DNA of 64,000 bases, from contig CM034403.1 in the NCBI GenBank assembly GCA_019925095.2, forward strand, positions 8,685,690-8,749,689, given 5' to 3'. The notes below the pieces were generated by a model. That model ran no database searches. It was not told the origin of the DNA and worked only from the letters and a program-made list of their open reading frames with translations. The stretch comes from Dendrolimus kikuchii. Taxonomy: Eukaryota; Arthropoda; Insecta; Lepidoptera; Lasiocampidae. The position numbers and the translations under genes are program-made. This document shows positions 58,460 through 61,493 of this stretch, in pieces; the stretch's first letter is position 1, and each line of letters starts with the position of its first letter.

Positions 58460-58939
58460 TATACATATATAATTAATATCTGACATTGCACCCTACTCTT
58501 GCCATGTATATATTTTTCTTAATGCGCACCTAAAGTGTTGAAAGAATCCGCATACAAATTTCCACGGTCCTAGCCCCAGTAGTTTGGGCTGTACGTTGAT
58601 ATGCCAGTCGGTCAGTCAACGAGGTCAAGTAACTATATATGTATAGATTGCATTAAATGCCCGGCCATTGTTTCCTATTTCTTTCCATAAGATGGCAACC
58701 ATAGTTTGACGCGGTGTAGTTTATAAACAATCGCATTGTTCTCATTAAAATAAGACCAATTATTGTCCATTCAATAGCTACCAATAAAGTTAGAAAATGC
58801 ATTACTCACTTCTCAAATCTGACGTCAGTCAACGATCTGTTGAGAGATATCATGTCACTAGCCAGCAAATTGAACTGATTCTCCTGGAATTTATCTAACA
58901 TCAATTTCTCTTGTTCTATTGGAATGTTCACAGCTTTGC
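16080..58939 (-). CDS. Pgant5: Polypeptide N-acetylgalactosaminyltransferase (GALNT/Pgant family), gene model
   Basis: The enzyme starts mucin-type O-glycosylation by transferring GalNAc from UDP-GalNAc to Ser/Thr in the Golgi lumen. CDS segments, 5' to 3' on the - strand: 58939-58810, 44767-44601, 41177-41013, 37516-37363, 33593-33416, either 31612-31432 or 25585-25405, 23659-23520, 22756-22658, 18309-18175, 16244-16080. All junction phases agree and give about 503 residues: a GT-A catalytic domain with DAH, GGEN and HVGH, then a three-repeat ricin-type lectin domain. The cytoplasmic tail, membrane anchor and stem (usually about 100 residues) lie outside the window. Phrases such as YYYLGEIRNAET and [14 protein letters not shown] recall Drosophila Pgant5, so that symbol is my best guess; another Pgant is possible. 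Two alternative catalytic exons imply two isoforms. Confidence 0.93.
16337..17398. mobile_element. hAT-like non-autonomous element (about 1.06 kb)
   Basis: It begins CAGGGGCGGCTCGAGAC. The right end reversed reads CAGGGCTGGTCGTAG, a 12 bp imperfect inverted repeat of the CAGGGG..G type seen in many hAT elements. Both ends carry 'ggcggcaaa' words just inside. The flanking 8 bp do not match clearly, so a target duplication has decayed or the edges are slightly off. No transposase frame. Confidence 0.4.
17463..17590. mobile_element. Small foldback MITE, possibly Harbinger-type
   Basis: CGCGCAAACGGGCCACCGAC near the left end is matched, inverted, by the right end, which reversed reads TGCAAATGGACCACCGAC. 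The arms are about 35 bp with a spacer of roughly 50 bp. GC-rich termini of this kind occur in PIF/Harbinger MITEs; the class is a guess. Confidence 0.4.
18175..18309 (-). CDS. Pgant5: Pgant exon: lectin beta repeat
   Basis: Acceptor ttgtttgttag, donor AAG|GTAAGT, phase 0 at both ends, 45 codons. It reads [20 protein letters not shown] then [20 protein letters not shown] and TYDTK. CLD, the paired Cys (RCHG) and QEW are the second ricin-type repeat, which in GALNTs can bind GalNAc on already glycosylated substrates (known of the family). A Helitron abuts the acceptor 11 bp upstream. Confidence 0.93.
18321..18826 (+). mobile_element. Non-autonomous Helitron
   Basis: The element starts with TC (TCTATACATATAATAAAAC) after an A at 18320 and ends with CTAG at 18823-18826 before a T at 18827. 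This is the A|TC...CTAG|T rule of Helitrons. A short hairpin, CGCGGACGAAGTCGCG, lies 9 bp before CTAG, as expected for a Helitron terminator. It is about 506 bp and has no Rep/helicase coding. It lies in the intron, opposite in orientation to the gene. Confidence 0.75.
19800..19975 (+). repeat. Dispersed repeat, inverted partner of 15636-15835
   Basis: It reads AATTCCCGCGGAAATCCCAG, AAGAATTTGCTGTCGATCAG, CGAAAACCGCATCGAATCGG, then CATCGTGTTCTCCATC in the same order as the - strand at 15636-15835. Similar GC-rich words near 19590 and 19680 suggest the element is longer on its left side. Confidence 0.55.
20545..21806 (+). mobile_element. mariner element (inactive), nested in a foldback element
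   Basis: The element is bounded by TA at both ends. The left terminus is GGTTGGGGAAAAAGTCTTTT; the right terminus reversed begins TGTTGGGGAAATATAAAAAT, so the inverted repeats have decayed to about 13 matching bases. It is about 1.26 kb, the usual mariner size, and holds one broken transposase. Nothing else is carried. Confidence 0.85.
20725..21749 (+). pseudogene. mariner transposase, multiply broken
   Basis: The first 110 residues are intact: [20 protein letters not shown], the helix-turn-helix text [21 protein letters not shown], and [14 protein letters not shown] frameshift near 21050-21062 moves the frame to [11 protein letters not shown]. The first catalytic Asp is kept (TGDVKW), but the second is lost: [11 protein letters not shown] where the family has HxDNARPH. 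The third Asp (APSDFH) remains. In-frame stops lie at 21363-21365 (after GRSIDF) and 21645-21647 (after HLS). The protein would be about 340 residues if whole, normal for DD34D mariners. It cannot be active. Confidence 0.9.
22658..22756 (-). CDS. Pgant5: Pgant exon: lectin alpha repeat
   Basis: Acceptor tgtgttacag, donor CAG|GTCAGT, phase 0 both sides, 33 codons. It reads [20 protein letters not shown] then [13 protein letters not shown], with the CLD and YCHG..GNQ signatures of the first ricin-type repeat. It follows DYYYLGE of the previous exon, matching the catalytic-lectin linker of the family. Confidence 0.93.
22757..23519 (-). other. Short Pgant intron
   Basis: This 763 bp AT-rich intron has one notable structure: an imperfect inverted repeat at about 23071-23133 (CAAACCTGTTTATTTATGA against TCATAAATAAACAAGTTTG). 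No coding or named repeat content. Confidence 0.6.
23520..23659 (-). CDS. Pgant5: Pgant exon: end of the catalytic domain
   Basis: It starts with GT, which completes a Gly codon begun by the last base (G) of either alternative exon, then [20 protein letters not shown] and [26 protein letters not shown]. Acceptor gataatcag, donor GAG|GTAATC. The segment [26 protein letters not shown] is the conserved linker at the end of the GALNT catalytic domain. Because it needs a phase-1 donor upstream, skipping both alternative exons gives GTG CGC TGA, an immediate stop. Confidence 0.93.
23660..25404 (-). other. Pgant intron downstream of alternative exon B
   Basis: This 1.7 kb AT-rich intron has no coding content or recognisable mobile element. 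It would hold any splicing control elements on the distal side of exon B, but I cannot identify one by eye. Confidence 0.55.
25405..25585 (-). CDS. Pgant5: Pgant alternative exon B (catalytic loop, divergent form)
   Basis: 181 bp, phase 0 in and phase 1 out. It reads [60 protein letters not shown] plus G. HVGH supplies the metal-binding His; [11 protein letters not shown] is the flexible loop that closes over UDP-GalNAc in the family. It is 43/61 identical to exon A. The wording RKxTPYxFPGGTG..NNxRLAEVW recalls GALNT1/13, whereas exon A keeps the Pgant5 wording. Acceptor gcgccag follows a GT-rich tract; the donor CAG|GTCCTA is poor. No stop or indel, so it is very probably functional. Confidence 0.92.
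26783..26945. mobile_element. AT-rich foldback MITE, related to 14325-14480
   Basis: The core TGTAACCATACAGTGATAAT with a partial inverse ATTATTGTCTGGGTATAAAA, and the right end TACCAACAATGGTATAGTT, resemble the 14.3 kb copy (TGCCAACAATGGTAGTTTC). The left terminus is worn. Confidence 0.5.
28080..28836 (-). mobile_element. Internally deleted Tc1/mariner-superfamily element
   Basis: Terminal inverted repeats: the left end reads TAGTTTTGCCATAAATATTG then TAACAA; the right end reversed reads TAGTCTGACCATAAATACTG then TTACAA. They run about 35 bp with few mismatches. The element is about 757 bp, too short for a whole transposase, and its single frame joins an N-terminal piece directly to a C-terminal piece. 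Confidence 0.75.
28195..28720 (-). pseudogene. Tc1/mariner-type transposase with the middle deleted
   Basis: On the - strand, an N-terminal part ([20 protein letters not shown], then VYRAINRY) looks like the first DNA-binding helix-turn-helix. Shortly after come catalytic C-terminal pieces: [20 protein letters not shown], then [29 protein letters not shown] and [10 protein letters not shown]. The text between (second HTH and first catalytic Asp) is missing, and stops lie near the junction and after EDWP. It is a dead, deleted copy that full-length relatives could have mobilised through its ends. Confidence 0.75.
31432..31612 (-). CDS. Pgant5: Pgant alternative exon A (catalytic loop, canonical form)
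   Basis: 181 bp, phase 0 in and phase 1 out, exactly as exon B. It reads [60 protein letters not shown] plus G. It carries the HVGH metal ligand and the flexible loop [20 protein letters not shown] and [12 protein letters not shown] match what I recall of Drosophila Pgant5, so this is probably the ancestral exon. The acceptor gctgaag has almost no pyrimidine tract and the donor CAG|GTTCGA is weak, unlike the gene's constitutive donors. Confidence 0.93.
31613..33415 (-). other. Pgant intron upstream of alternative exon A
   Basis: This 1.8 kb AT-rich intron has no coding exon or named element that I can see. Its position makes it the likely place for elements choosing between exons A and B. 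Confidence 0.55.
33416..33593 (-). CDS. Pgant5: Pgant exon: GalNAc-T motif WGGEN
   Basis: Acceptor gattcaag, donor AGG|GTAAGT; phase 2 in (its first G completes Trp) and phase 0 out, 59 codons. It reads [59 protein letters not shown]. This is the Gal/GalNAc-transferase motif of the family; Glu in GGEN helps bind the sugar donor. An upstream ttttatag at 33613 is a decoy: using it puts the frame into TGA after four codons. Confidence 0.93.
33739..34120 (-). mobile_element. Non-autonomous Helitron, (TA)n at its 5' end
   Basis: On the - strand it runs from a TA-repeat start, through TTGCTGTTCGTTACTCTCGG and TTTGGCTAATTTTGGTTTTG, to AAGTTTGCCGGGTCAGCTAG followed by T. The same order occurs on the + strand at 42843-43293. 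CTAG at 33739-33742 with flanking A/T fits Helitron ends. The initial TC is changed to AC. Confidence 0.7.
34431..34750 (+). mobile_element. SINE-like retroelement, copy 2
   Basis: It is nearly identical to 1163-1480 from CCGTGCAGGAACGGAGAAAG through CCTGCGGCCGGGCGGCCTGT to the A-rich tail. It is one of the best preserved copies, so probably a young insertion. Confidence 0.75.
36650..36880 (+). repeat. Helitron-style dispersed repeat, interrupted on its right by a SINE-like copy
   Basis: The text AAAACTACTGAACGGATTTG and the end GCAGATGAAGTCGCGGGAGG are hallmarks of the widespread lepidopteran repeats whose 3' end is seen intact at 18801-18826. The terminal CTAG is not reached; the SINE-like copy follows at 36885. 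Confidence 0.45.
36885..37117 (-). mobile_element. SINE-like retroelement, 5'-truncated copy
   Basis: Reverse complement of the family: A-rich tail at the left (tttttattttttattgc), then GCAGACAGGCAGACGGCCCA and GGTTACCACCGCCTATGGAC. It stops near 37117, lacking the CCTGCGGCCGGG head, as expected of 5' truncation during reverse transcription. Confidence 0.7.
37363..37516 (-). CDS. Pgant5: Pgant exon: catalytic domain, [11 protein letters not shown]
   Basis: Acceptor tttttag, donor TG|GTAAGT; it completes a Glu codon, then [50 protein letters not shown] plus TG of the next Trp. The segment is among the most conserved of the family and needs no correction. It joins CHCECTE from the preceding exon. 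Confidence 0.93.
39262..39442 (-). pseudogene. LINE ORF C-terminal remnant
   Basis: On the - strand it reads [46 protein letters not shown]. This matches the WFGHVERM..R.TKQIY...V.G.RGRGRP tail of insect non-LTR elements and, directly, the better preserved + strand fragment at 59138-59437. A stop precedes FEHVERM. Confidence 0.65.
40254..40480. mobile_element. MITE with 46 bp terminal inverted repeats
   Basis: The left end CTTTACCGACATTTTATCTT, AAGCGACATTAGGACC, TAAGTATATT is matched by the right end, which reversed reads CTTACCGTCATTTTATCTTA, AGCGACATTTGGACC, TAGGTATATT. Total about 227 bp, no coding. Arms are about 90% identical. The superfamily is not recognised. Confidence 0.7.
41013..41177 (-). 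CDS. Pgant5: Pgant exon: catalytic DAH metal motif
   Basis: Acceptor ttataacag, donor G|GTGAGT; phase 1 in and phase 1 out, 54 full codons. It reads [57 protein letters not shown] is the GT-A DxH motif that binds Mn and the UDP diphosphate. [12 protein letters not shown] is the conserved nucleotide-side helix. Confidence 0.94.
41398..41723 (+). mobile_element. SINE-like retroelement, copy 3
   Basis: It starts at TTTTATCTGTGCAGGATGGG, keeps CCTGCGGCCGGGCGGCCTGT, and ends with CAGGTAGGCCGTTTGCCTGT and an A-rich tail. It is more diverged from copies 1 and 2 than they are from each other. Confidence 0.72.
42843..43293 (+). mobile_element. Non-autonomous Helitron, second copy
   Basis: It begins TCTATATATATAAAATCAAT after an A, and ends GCCGGGTCAGTTAG before a T; the terminal CTAG has mutated to TTAG. 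It shares TTTGGCTAATTTTGGTTTTG, GAAGTCCAGGGAAGGTTTAA and GATTCTGAGGCGGTACGAAG with the - strand copy at 33739-34120. Confidence 0.7.
44335..44438. mobile_element. Foldback MITE, GGTTCCTAT family
   Basis: The right end reversed reads GGTTCCTATCTTTTACTAAC, and the interior AAATTTGACGTTACTTGTAT is inverted against GGTATGTCAAATTTTGCC. A second member with both ends clear lies at 53113-53244. Confidence 0.5.
44601..44767 (-). CDS. Pgant5: Pgant exon: GT-A nucleotide-binding start
   Basis: Acceptor tttattttcag, donor G|GTAAGT; phase 2 in and phase 1 out, 55 codons. It reads [70 protein letters not shown] opens the Rossmann-like half of the catalytic domain and VDDAS is the conserved UDP-side loop. 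It joins RFEK of the previous exon, giving the typical [12 protein letters not shown]. Confidence 0.94.
45772..46000 (+). pseudogene. Non-LTR (CR1/L2-like) ORF2 C-terminal fragment
   Basis: An open stretch reads [59 protein letters not shown]. This resembles the end of CR1/L2-type ORF2 proteins (FN.LP..LK.....FK..LK.LL...YYS..EFL). No reverse-transcriptase core is present upstream, so the copy is 5'-truncated. A possible matching 3' end lies at 46560-46620. Confidence 0.55.
46253..46545 (+). mobile_element. tRNA-derived SINE
   Basis: The head has a pol III box A-like TAGCGTAATGG (46261-46271) and box B GGTTCGATCC (46304-46313), 32 bp apart, as in a tRNA gene. The body ends with GCCCGAGCCCAGCAGTGGGA and CATTTATGGGTTGATATT, a tail common in lepidopteran SINEs. 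It is not a functional tRNA: the cloverleaf 3' half is not followed by a matching acceptor stem. Confidence 0.75.
46560..46620 (+). repeat. LINE 3' end with ATTTC repeats
   Basis: ACACCTGTATACAACTACAT, then TTATGCAAGAATAAATATTT and a short CATTTCATTTC tail, has the form of a CR1/L2-like 3' end that terminates in short tandem repeats. It probably belongs to the ORF fragment at 45772, with the SINE inserted between. Confidence 0.45.
47081..47117. repeat. Compact hairpin
   Basis: TGTCATTATTGT, TTG, ACAATAATGACA form a perfect 12 bp stem with a 3-base loop; with a one-base bulge the stem extends to TCAC/GTGA. There is no T-run after it. Function unknown. Confidence 0.6.
48381..48476 (+). repeat. 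3' fragment of the SINE-like family
   Basis: CTACAGGCGTCGGTAATCAG, TTTCTATTAGGTGGGCCATC, TGCATG and CAATAAAAAC follow the order of the family's 3' end (GATGGTAACCGC..CATCAAGTGGGCCGTCTGC..CAATAAAA). It is strongly diverged, so old. Confidence 0.5.
49662..49876 (+). pseudogene. Degenerate coding remnant, unidentified
   Basis: After an acceptor-like tatattttag at 49631-49640 come two open stretches in different frames: [40 protein letters not shown] in one, and [37 protein letters not shown] then TGA in another. The second looks like a helical C-terminus such as those of Myb/SANT-type or Harbinger ORF1 proteins, but I cannot assign it. A frameshift and stops separate them. It may be a dead transposon gene or a lost host exon. 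Confidence 0.35.
50225..50275 (+). repeat. Repeat fragment shared with 51945-52080
   Basis: TAATAAAACTACATTTTAAT, then TTAAGCGCGGTATTTTATTT matches AAATAAAACTACGTTTTAAC and AAGCGCGGTAATTTATTT at 51950-51985. Confidence 0.45.
51945..52080 (+). repeat. Dispersed repeat with AAGCGCGG and CCGTGATCACGG
   Basis: AATAAAACTACGTTTTAACG, GCGCGGTAATTTATTTGAT, TTCCGACGTTTCTGCCACTT and the palindrome CCGTGATCACGG in order form a motif set that I associate with a common lepidopteran non-autonomous repeat. Confidence 0.45.
52345..52555 (+). repeat. Dispersed repeat (CGACTTCGTC...TTATAATATTAATAGGA)
   Basis: It opens with CTACCCGCGACTTCGTCTAC and ends TTTATAATATTAATAGGATT, the two hallmarks of widespread lepidopteran non-autonomous repeats. 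The end text recurs at about 56970-56990. Confidence 0.5.
53113..53244. mobile_element. Foldback MITE, GGTTCCTAT family
   Basis: Left CTGGTTCCTGTATCTTACTA and inner TTGAATTTTGACATTACTTG are inverted on the right (reversed: CTCGGTTCCTATATCTTATA and GGTTAAAATTTGACATAAGC). About 132 bp, almost all of it stem. Confidence 0.65.
53595..53790 (+). repeat. Dispersed repeat, copy 2 (see 8518-8695)
   Basis: GTTATTTGAGATGCGACATT, GTTAATGACGTTAAACATTG, AAGATGCATTTGGCC, then CACTAACACTTACGCAGATG and GAGCA repeat the order seen at 8518-8695. Confidence 0.5.
54240..54460 (+). repeat. Dispersed repeat with ACGTAAAAACTACTTAACAG start
   Basis: AGCATCACGTAAAAACTACT, TTAAATGAAACTCAATAAAG, AGAGATAGCTTATAG is the standard opening of common lepidopteran repeats (compare 36700-36740). 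The 66-codon - strand frame here lies inside the repeat. Confidence 0.45.
54598..54616. repeat. Poly-C tract
   Basis: Thirteen C, one T, then five C, in otherwise AT-rich sequence. It could be a real homopolymer or partly a sequencing or assembly artefact. Confidence 0.85.
54995..55225 (+). mobile_element. tRNA-like SINE, second family or diverged copy
   Basis: Box B GGTTCGATTCC at 55066-55076 follows a plausible box A region (GTGGTTGGGCGGGCTAAGC). The body reads CTGGGTGTCTGGGATCAGCC and ends in A-rich sequence near 55215. The body differs from the 46253 SINE. Confidence 0.5.
55614..55679. repeat. Inverted repeat around ATTCCGGAAAATT
   Basis: CAATTCCGGAAAATTGTATT, TTCATTA is inverted as TAATGAAAATTAAATTTTCC, GGAATTG. 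Stem about 27 bp with a 12-base loop. It may be a very small MITE. Confidence 0.65.
55875..56170 (+). repeat. Dispersed repeat with ACCGACTTCAAAAAAAGAAG
   Basis: It begins TTAACCGACTTCAAAAAAAG, AAGGAGGTTCTCAATTCGTC and ends at another AAAAAACCGACTTCAAAAAC. This is a very common lepidopteran repeat head. The 87- and 82-codon frames across it are not genes. Confidence 0.5.
56165..56410. repeat. Foldback pair, about 105 bp arms
   Basis: AAAACTAAAAAGTATAAAAT, TATTATTAATATATATTATC, TAAAACATCTTAAAGTCG on the left is inverted on the right as CGACTTCAAGATGTTTTAGA, TAATATATATTAATAATAAC, ATTTTATACTTTTTAGTTTT. Arms are about 90% identical around a 50 bp loop, with GACTTCAAAAAC-type ends. Confidence 0.7.
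56484..56625 (+). repeat. Minisatellite, 9 bp unit (ACATCGACC)n
   Basis: About 15 imperfect units such as ACATCGACC, ACATGGACC, ACACCGACC, ATATCGACC and, decaying at the right, AAAATGACC. The 9 bp period gives an artificial Thr-rich open frame (TTST) on the + strand and a Val-rich one on the - strand. Confidence 0.85.
56690..57000 (+). repeat. Dispersed repeat with CAGACAGACAGAGTTA end
   Basis: Two related blocks, each with GGGATGAAAAGTATCC or GGGATAAAAAGTATCC and TTCAGCCAAATCGG..CAGTA..TTTTTCCGT. It ends ACAGACAGACAGAGTTATAT, TCGCATTTATAATATTAATA. Related text lies at 3960-4290. Confidence 0.55.
58129..58250 (-). repeat. LINE 3' tail with CATT repeats
   Basis: On the - strand it reads GGGTCTGGAAGAGATCGCTA, TAAGCGATAAGGCCGTCCAT, then GTGAACAATAAAGACTTTTC and CATTCATTCA. 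AATAAAG followed by a short tandem repeat is the normal 3' end of a target-primed retroelement. A + strand relative lies at 63809-63895. Confidence 0.6.
58377..58472. repeat. (TA)n microsatellite
   Basis: About 95 bp of nearly pure TA, with two GATATACATATA interruptions symmetric near each end. It is prone to length change and forms cruciforms easily. Confidence 0.9.
58810..58939 (-). CDS. Pgant5: Pgant exon: first visible (stem to catalytic domain)
   Basis: Acceptor tttgttacag, donor AA|GTGAGT; phase 1 in (GC completes a Gly codon) and phase 2 out, 42 codons. It reads [42 protein letters not shown]. This is the GKAV.IP...QFNL.ASD.I.LNRSL.DVR segment just before the catalytic fold. Coding upstream (anchor and stem) is not found in 58940-64000, so it must lie further right. 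Confidence 0.93.
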
Positions 58940-59078
58940 CTGTAACAAATAATAAAAATAACCATAATGATTAACAGTAGTTTAGCCAGCATTACCTTTG
59001 CTAATTGTACACACGTCTTAGTATAACACAATATAAAGTAATATTATATGAAATAACAGTACAATCAGATAAGGTAAA

Positions 59079-59114
59079 ATTTATATAAGTACTAATAATA
59101 GTACTTATATAAAT
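59079..59114. repeat. Perfect 16 bp palindrome arms
   Basis: ATTTATATAAGTACTA, loop ATAA, TAGTACTTATATAAAT: a perfect inverted repeat lying just before the LINE fragment at 59138. A smaller one (CTCTCTGAAAGAGAG) follows at 59117-59131. Confidence 0.85.
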
Positions 59115-59137
59115 ACTCTCTGAAAGAGAGTATCGGG

Positions 59138-59437
59138 GTGAAGGTAAGGAAAGGAATGCTCCGGTGGTTCGGGCATGTGGAAAGAATGCATGATGAAAGA
59201 ATGACTAAACAGATATACAATGCAAAAGTGGATGGATGCAGAAGTCGTGGAAGGCCACGACACACCTTCCATGATCAAATTGATCGTGTACTAGCAGAAG
59301 GTGTTGTCAGAAGCCTTAAGAACAGACGAGCGTGCATGACAAAAGTTATGAATGTCAAAGAAGCAAGTGAGGTGTGTAACAATAAGCCTAAATGGCGCTC
59401 TGTTGTTCGTGCCTACCCCGCAAGGGAACTGGCGTGA
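59138..59437 (+). pseudogene. LINE ORF C-terminal fragment, still open
   Basis: An unbroken 99-codon frame ending in TGA: MLRWFGHVERMHDERMTKQI, YNAKVDGCRSRGRPRHTFHD, QIDRVLAEGVVRSLKNRRAC, MTKVMNVKEASEVCNNKPKW, RSVVRAYPARELA. This is the conserved tail of a non-LTR retrotransposon ORF (RWFGHVERM, GRPR, W.S.V...P). The reverse-transcriptase core is absent, so it is a 5'-truncated insertion. A decayed relative lies at 39262-39442. Confidence 0.8.
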
Positions 59438-59984
59438 AGTTATGTATGTACTAATAATAGTCTTGAACTGACCCCATAACGATTATTGGAAACAAAGGAC
59501 AAGTCATCCACGTTAAAGCAAGAGCCTGTAACTGCATTTTTTTACATTTTTTTTAGTAAAATTGATAAAATACCTTATAGGTTATATTCACATTGAGCTA
59601 ATATGAATAAGACCGGACATGTACCTACATATATCACAATATTGACGAAAAAAATTATGTCAAAAAAATAGTTACAAGGTCCTACACTGACGCTAGCGAA
59701 GTATAGAAAAATAATTAGTTTCTTGTAATTTACGATGTAATCTTATCCATCAACACGATTAAAGGATAACTTTTCATTCAACACATAAAAGTTATTACAT
59801 ATAGGACTCATATAATAAACACTTATAGTAAGGACTAATTACAACATGAAAAAAATTACAATCACAATTTCGCGAATAAAACAGATGAATTGTTTTACTT
59901 TTACATTCAATTTAATATATAAAGGCAAGGTAAAGAAGAAGGTAAAGATTTTTCTTAGATTTAATTTTATAAGATTAAAATTTT

Positions 59985-60250
59985 ATATTGGTACCATCGG
60001 GCCCGGTAGACGTGTCCTGCTCCGAAAAAATCAAAATCACCCAATTCCAGTGCCATCTAACGGATACAATTGTGAATCTAAACATTCCCGGGACCCACTC
60101 AACCACAAACAAATCATTTCATCGAAATCCTGGAACCCGATTCCAGCGCCACTTACCAGATCCAATTATGAATCCAAACCATCTCGGGAACTAAACGAAC
60201 ATACAAAGAAAAGTTCATCAAAATCGGTCCAACCGTTTAAGAGTGACATA
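59985..60250 (-). mobile_element. Helitron-type repeat, inverted partner of 60570-60963
   Basis: It contains two internal repeats of about 110 bp (GATTCCAGCGCCACTTACCA and AATTCCAGTGCCATCTAACG, each followed by ..GAATC.AA.C.TC..GG). The reverse complement order matches 60720-60950. A 190-codon frame (59846-60418) runs through it and is a by-product of the repeat. Confidence 0.6.
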
Positions 60251-60269
60251 CACAAGAACAGAAGAAATA

Positions 60270-60365
60270 TCTATATATATAAAATTTCCCTGTTACAACA
60301 GTGTTTGACCGCGATGAACTCCGAAACTACTGAACCAATTTTGATTATTTATTTTTCATTTTGCT
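60270..60365 (+). mobile_element. Helitron 5' end fragment
   Basis: TCTATATATATAAAATTTCC after an A, followed by ACCGCGATGAACTCCGAAAC and TACTGAACCAATTTTGATTA. This matches the 5' style of the Helitrons at 18321 and 42843; no 3' end could be found. Confidence 0.5.
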
Positions 60366-60569
60366 GGATTTGTTACAATTTAGGACATAGGATAGGTTTA
60401 ATTTTAATTTATAATTAACATATTTTAATGGCAATGTTTTTTAAGCCCAGAAGTCAGTAAGTATGAGTTCTGCTTTCAACTAAGTTACACAAGCATCAAA
60501 TGGATGGCACCATACTTTTAGTCCCACCCTGTCTTTGATTAATAGTATGTGAACCTTAATAAATATAAA

Positions 60570-60570
60570 T

Positions 60571-60646
<76 letters not shown>

Positions 60647-60963
60647 TATAAATAAAAATGAATCGTAGAAATGTATATACGCGTATAACTTGAGAACGAC
60701 TTTACTGATTGTGATGACATTTTTTTGTGTTTATTTAAGTGGGTCCCCGGATGGTTTAGATTTACAACTAGAACCAGTAGATGACGCTGGGATCGGGTTC
60801 TAGGATCCTCCTAAACTCCTAGAGCGATTTTGATGATTTTTTGTACGTGCTGGAGTGGGTCCCCAGATGGTTTAGATTCACGATTGGAACCGGTAAGAGG
60901 CACTAGAATCGGTCCTAGATTTTTATTTTTTCAGGGCAGAACAACATCTGCTGGGACCGCTAG
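60570..60963 (+). mobile_element. Non-autonomous Helitron with expanded (TA)n
   Basis: It starts TC at 60570 after an A, runs into about 70 bp of TA repeat, then AAATAAAAATGAATCGTAGA, two internal GTGGGTCCCC..ATGGTTTAGATT repeats, and ends ATCTGCTGGGACCGCTAG before a T at 60964. It obeys the A|TC...CTAG|T rule. Confidence 0.7.
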
Positions 60964-61377
60964 TGTATATGTATATACAAATTTCGTAAGTTGCATATGC
61001 TAGTATGCACATATTAAGAATAACTTTGTATTACGAAATGGGAAGTGGCTTGGTTTAGATACTTACTACTCCTTATTTACAGGCTTGGTAACCGTTTGTC
61101 ATGTTTGGTAAATAACTATTTATGGTAGACAAATATTACACAAAACCACACCTACTAAAAACATGTAGTATTACATTTTTTACGAAGTACAACAGAGGCT
61201 AACGGCAGCTGGCGGAAACTGGTTACTTCGTTTTCAAGTTGGTCCAATAACAGAATTCGTCTAAAATTTTCAAATACTTAAACTAGATTACCATTTCTTT
61301 TAAAAAGATTTAATATAGCTATAATGTTTAAATAAAACAAACAATAGCTAGATTAAATTATAAAGTTGTTTTTTATG

Positions 61378-61493
61378 CTGTTTCTAATCTATATCATTTA
61401 TCTGCCAAGAGCAATACATAACCCAGTGATCCTATATGCAGATGATTGCACAGTTATGTACAGGAAAGAGAATGAGATAATCACAAGTTCGGT
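61378..61493 (+). pseudogene. Non-LTR reverse-transcriptase fragment (YADD)
   Basis: On the + strand it reads LFLIYIIYLPRAIHNPVILY, ADDCTVMYRKENEIITSS. LFLIYINDLP and YADD are conserved reverse-transcriptase blocks; here N-D is changed to I-Y. YADD is at 61435-61446. Only about 38 codons survive and the fragment abuts the Tc1 element. Confidence 0.7.

Larger units (their letters stand above)
57710..58650 (+). repeat. Old dispersed repeat, copy 2 (see 1115-1690)
   Basis: TGCTCGCGACTTCGCTTGCG, TAGATTAAAAATAGTCATAG, GAAAATGACCGATTTTCATA and, far right, CGGTCCTAGCCCCAGTAGTT, TTGATATGCCAGTCGGTCAG. A LINE 3' tail (58129-58250) and a (TA)n array separate the halves. Confidence 0.55.
44768..58809 (-). 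other. Very large (14 kb) Pgant intron, repeat-filled
   Basis: It holds a CR1/L2-like LINE tail split by a tRNA-derived SINE (45772-46620), a SINE-like tail (48381-48476), a coding remnant (49662-49876), several dispersed repeats, MITEs, a poly-C tract, a 9 bp minisatellite and a (TA)n array. In 44770-45770, 46620-48380, 48480-49660, 49880-51940 and 52560-53110 I see nothing beyond AT-rich sequence and small hairpins. Confidence 0.6.

Noticed and set aside
59846..60418. 190-codon open frame on the + strand
   Set aside because: It runs through a Helitron-type repeat with internal duplications; composition is that of the repeat, not of a protein family.
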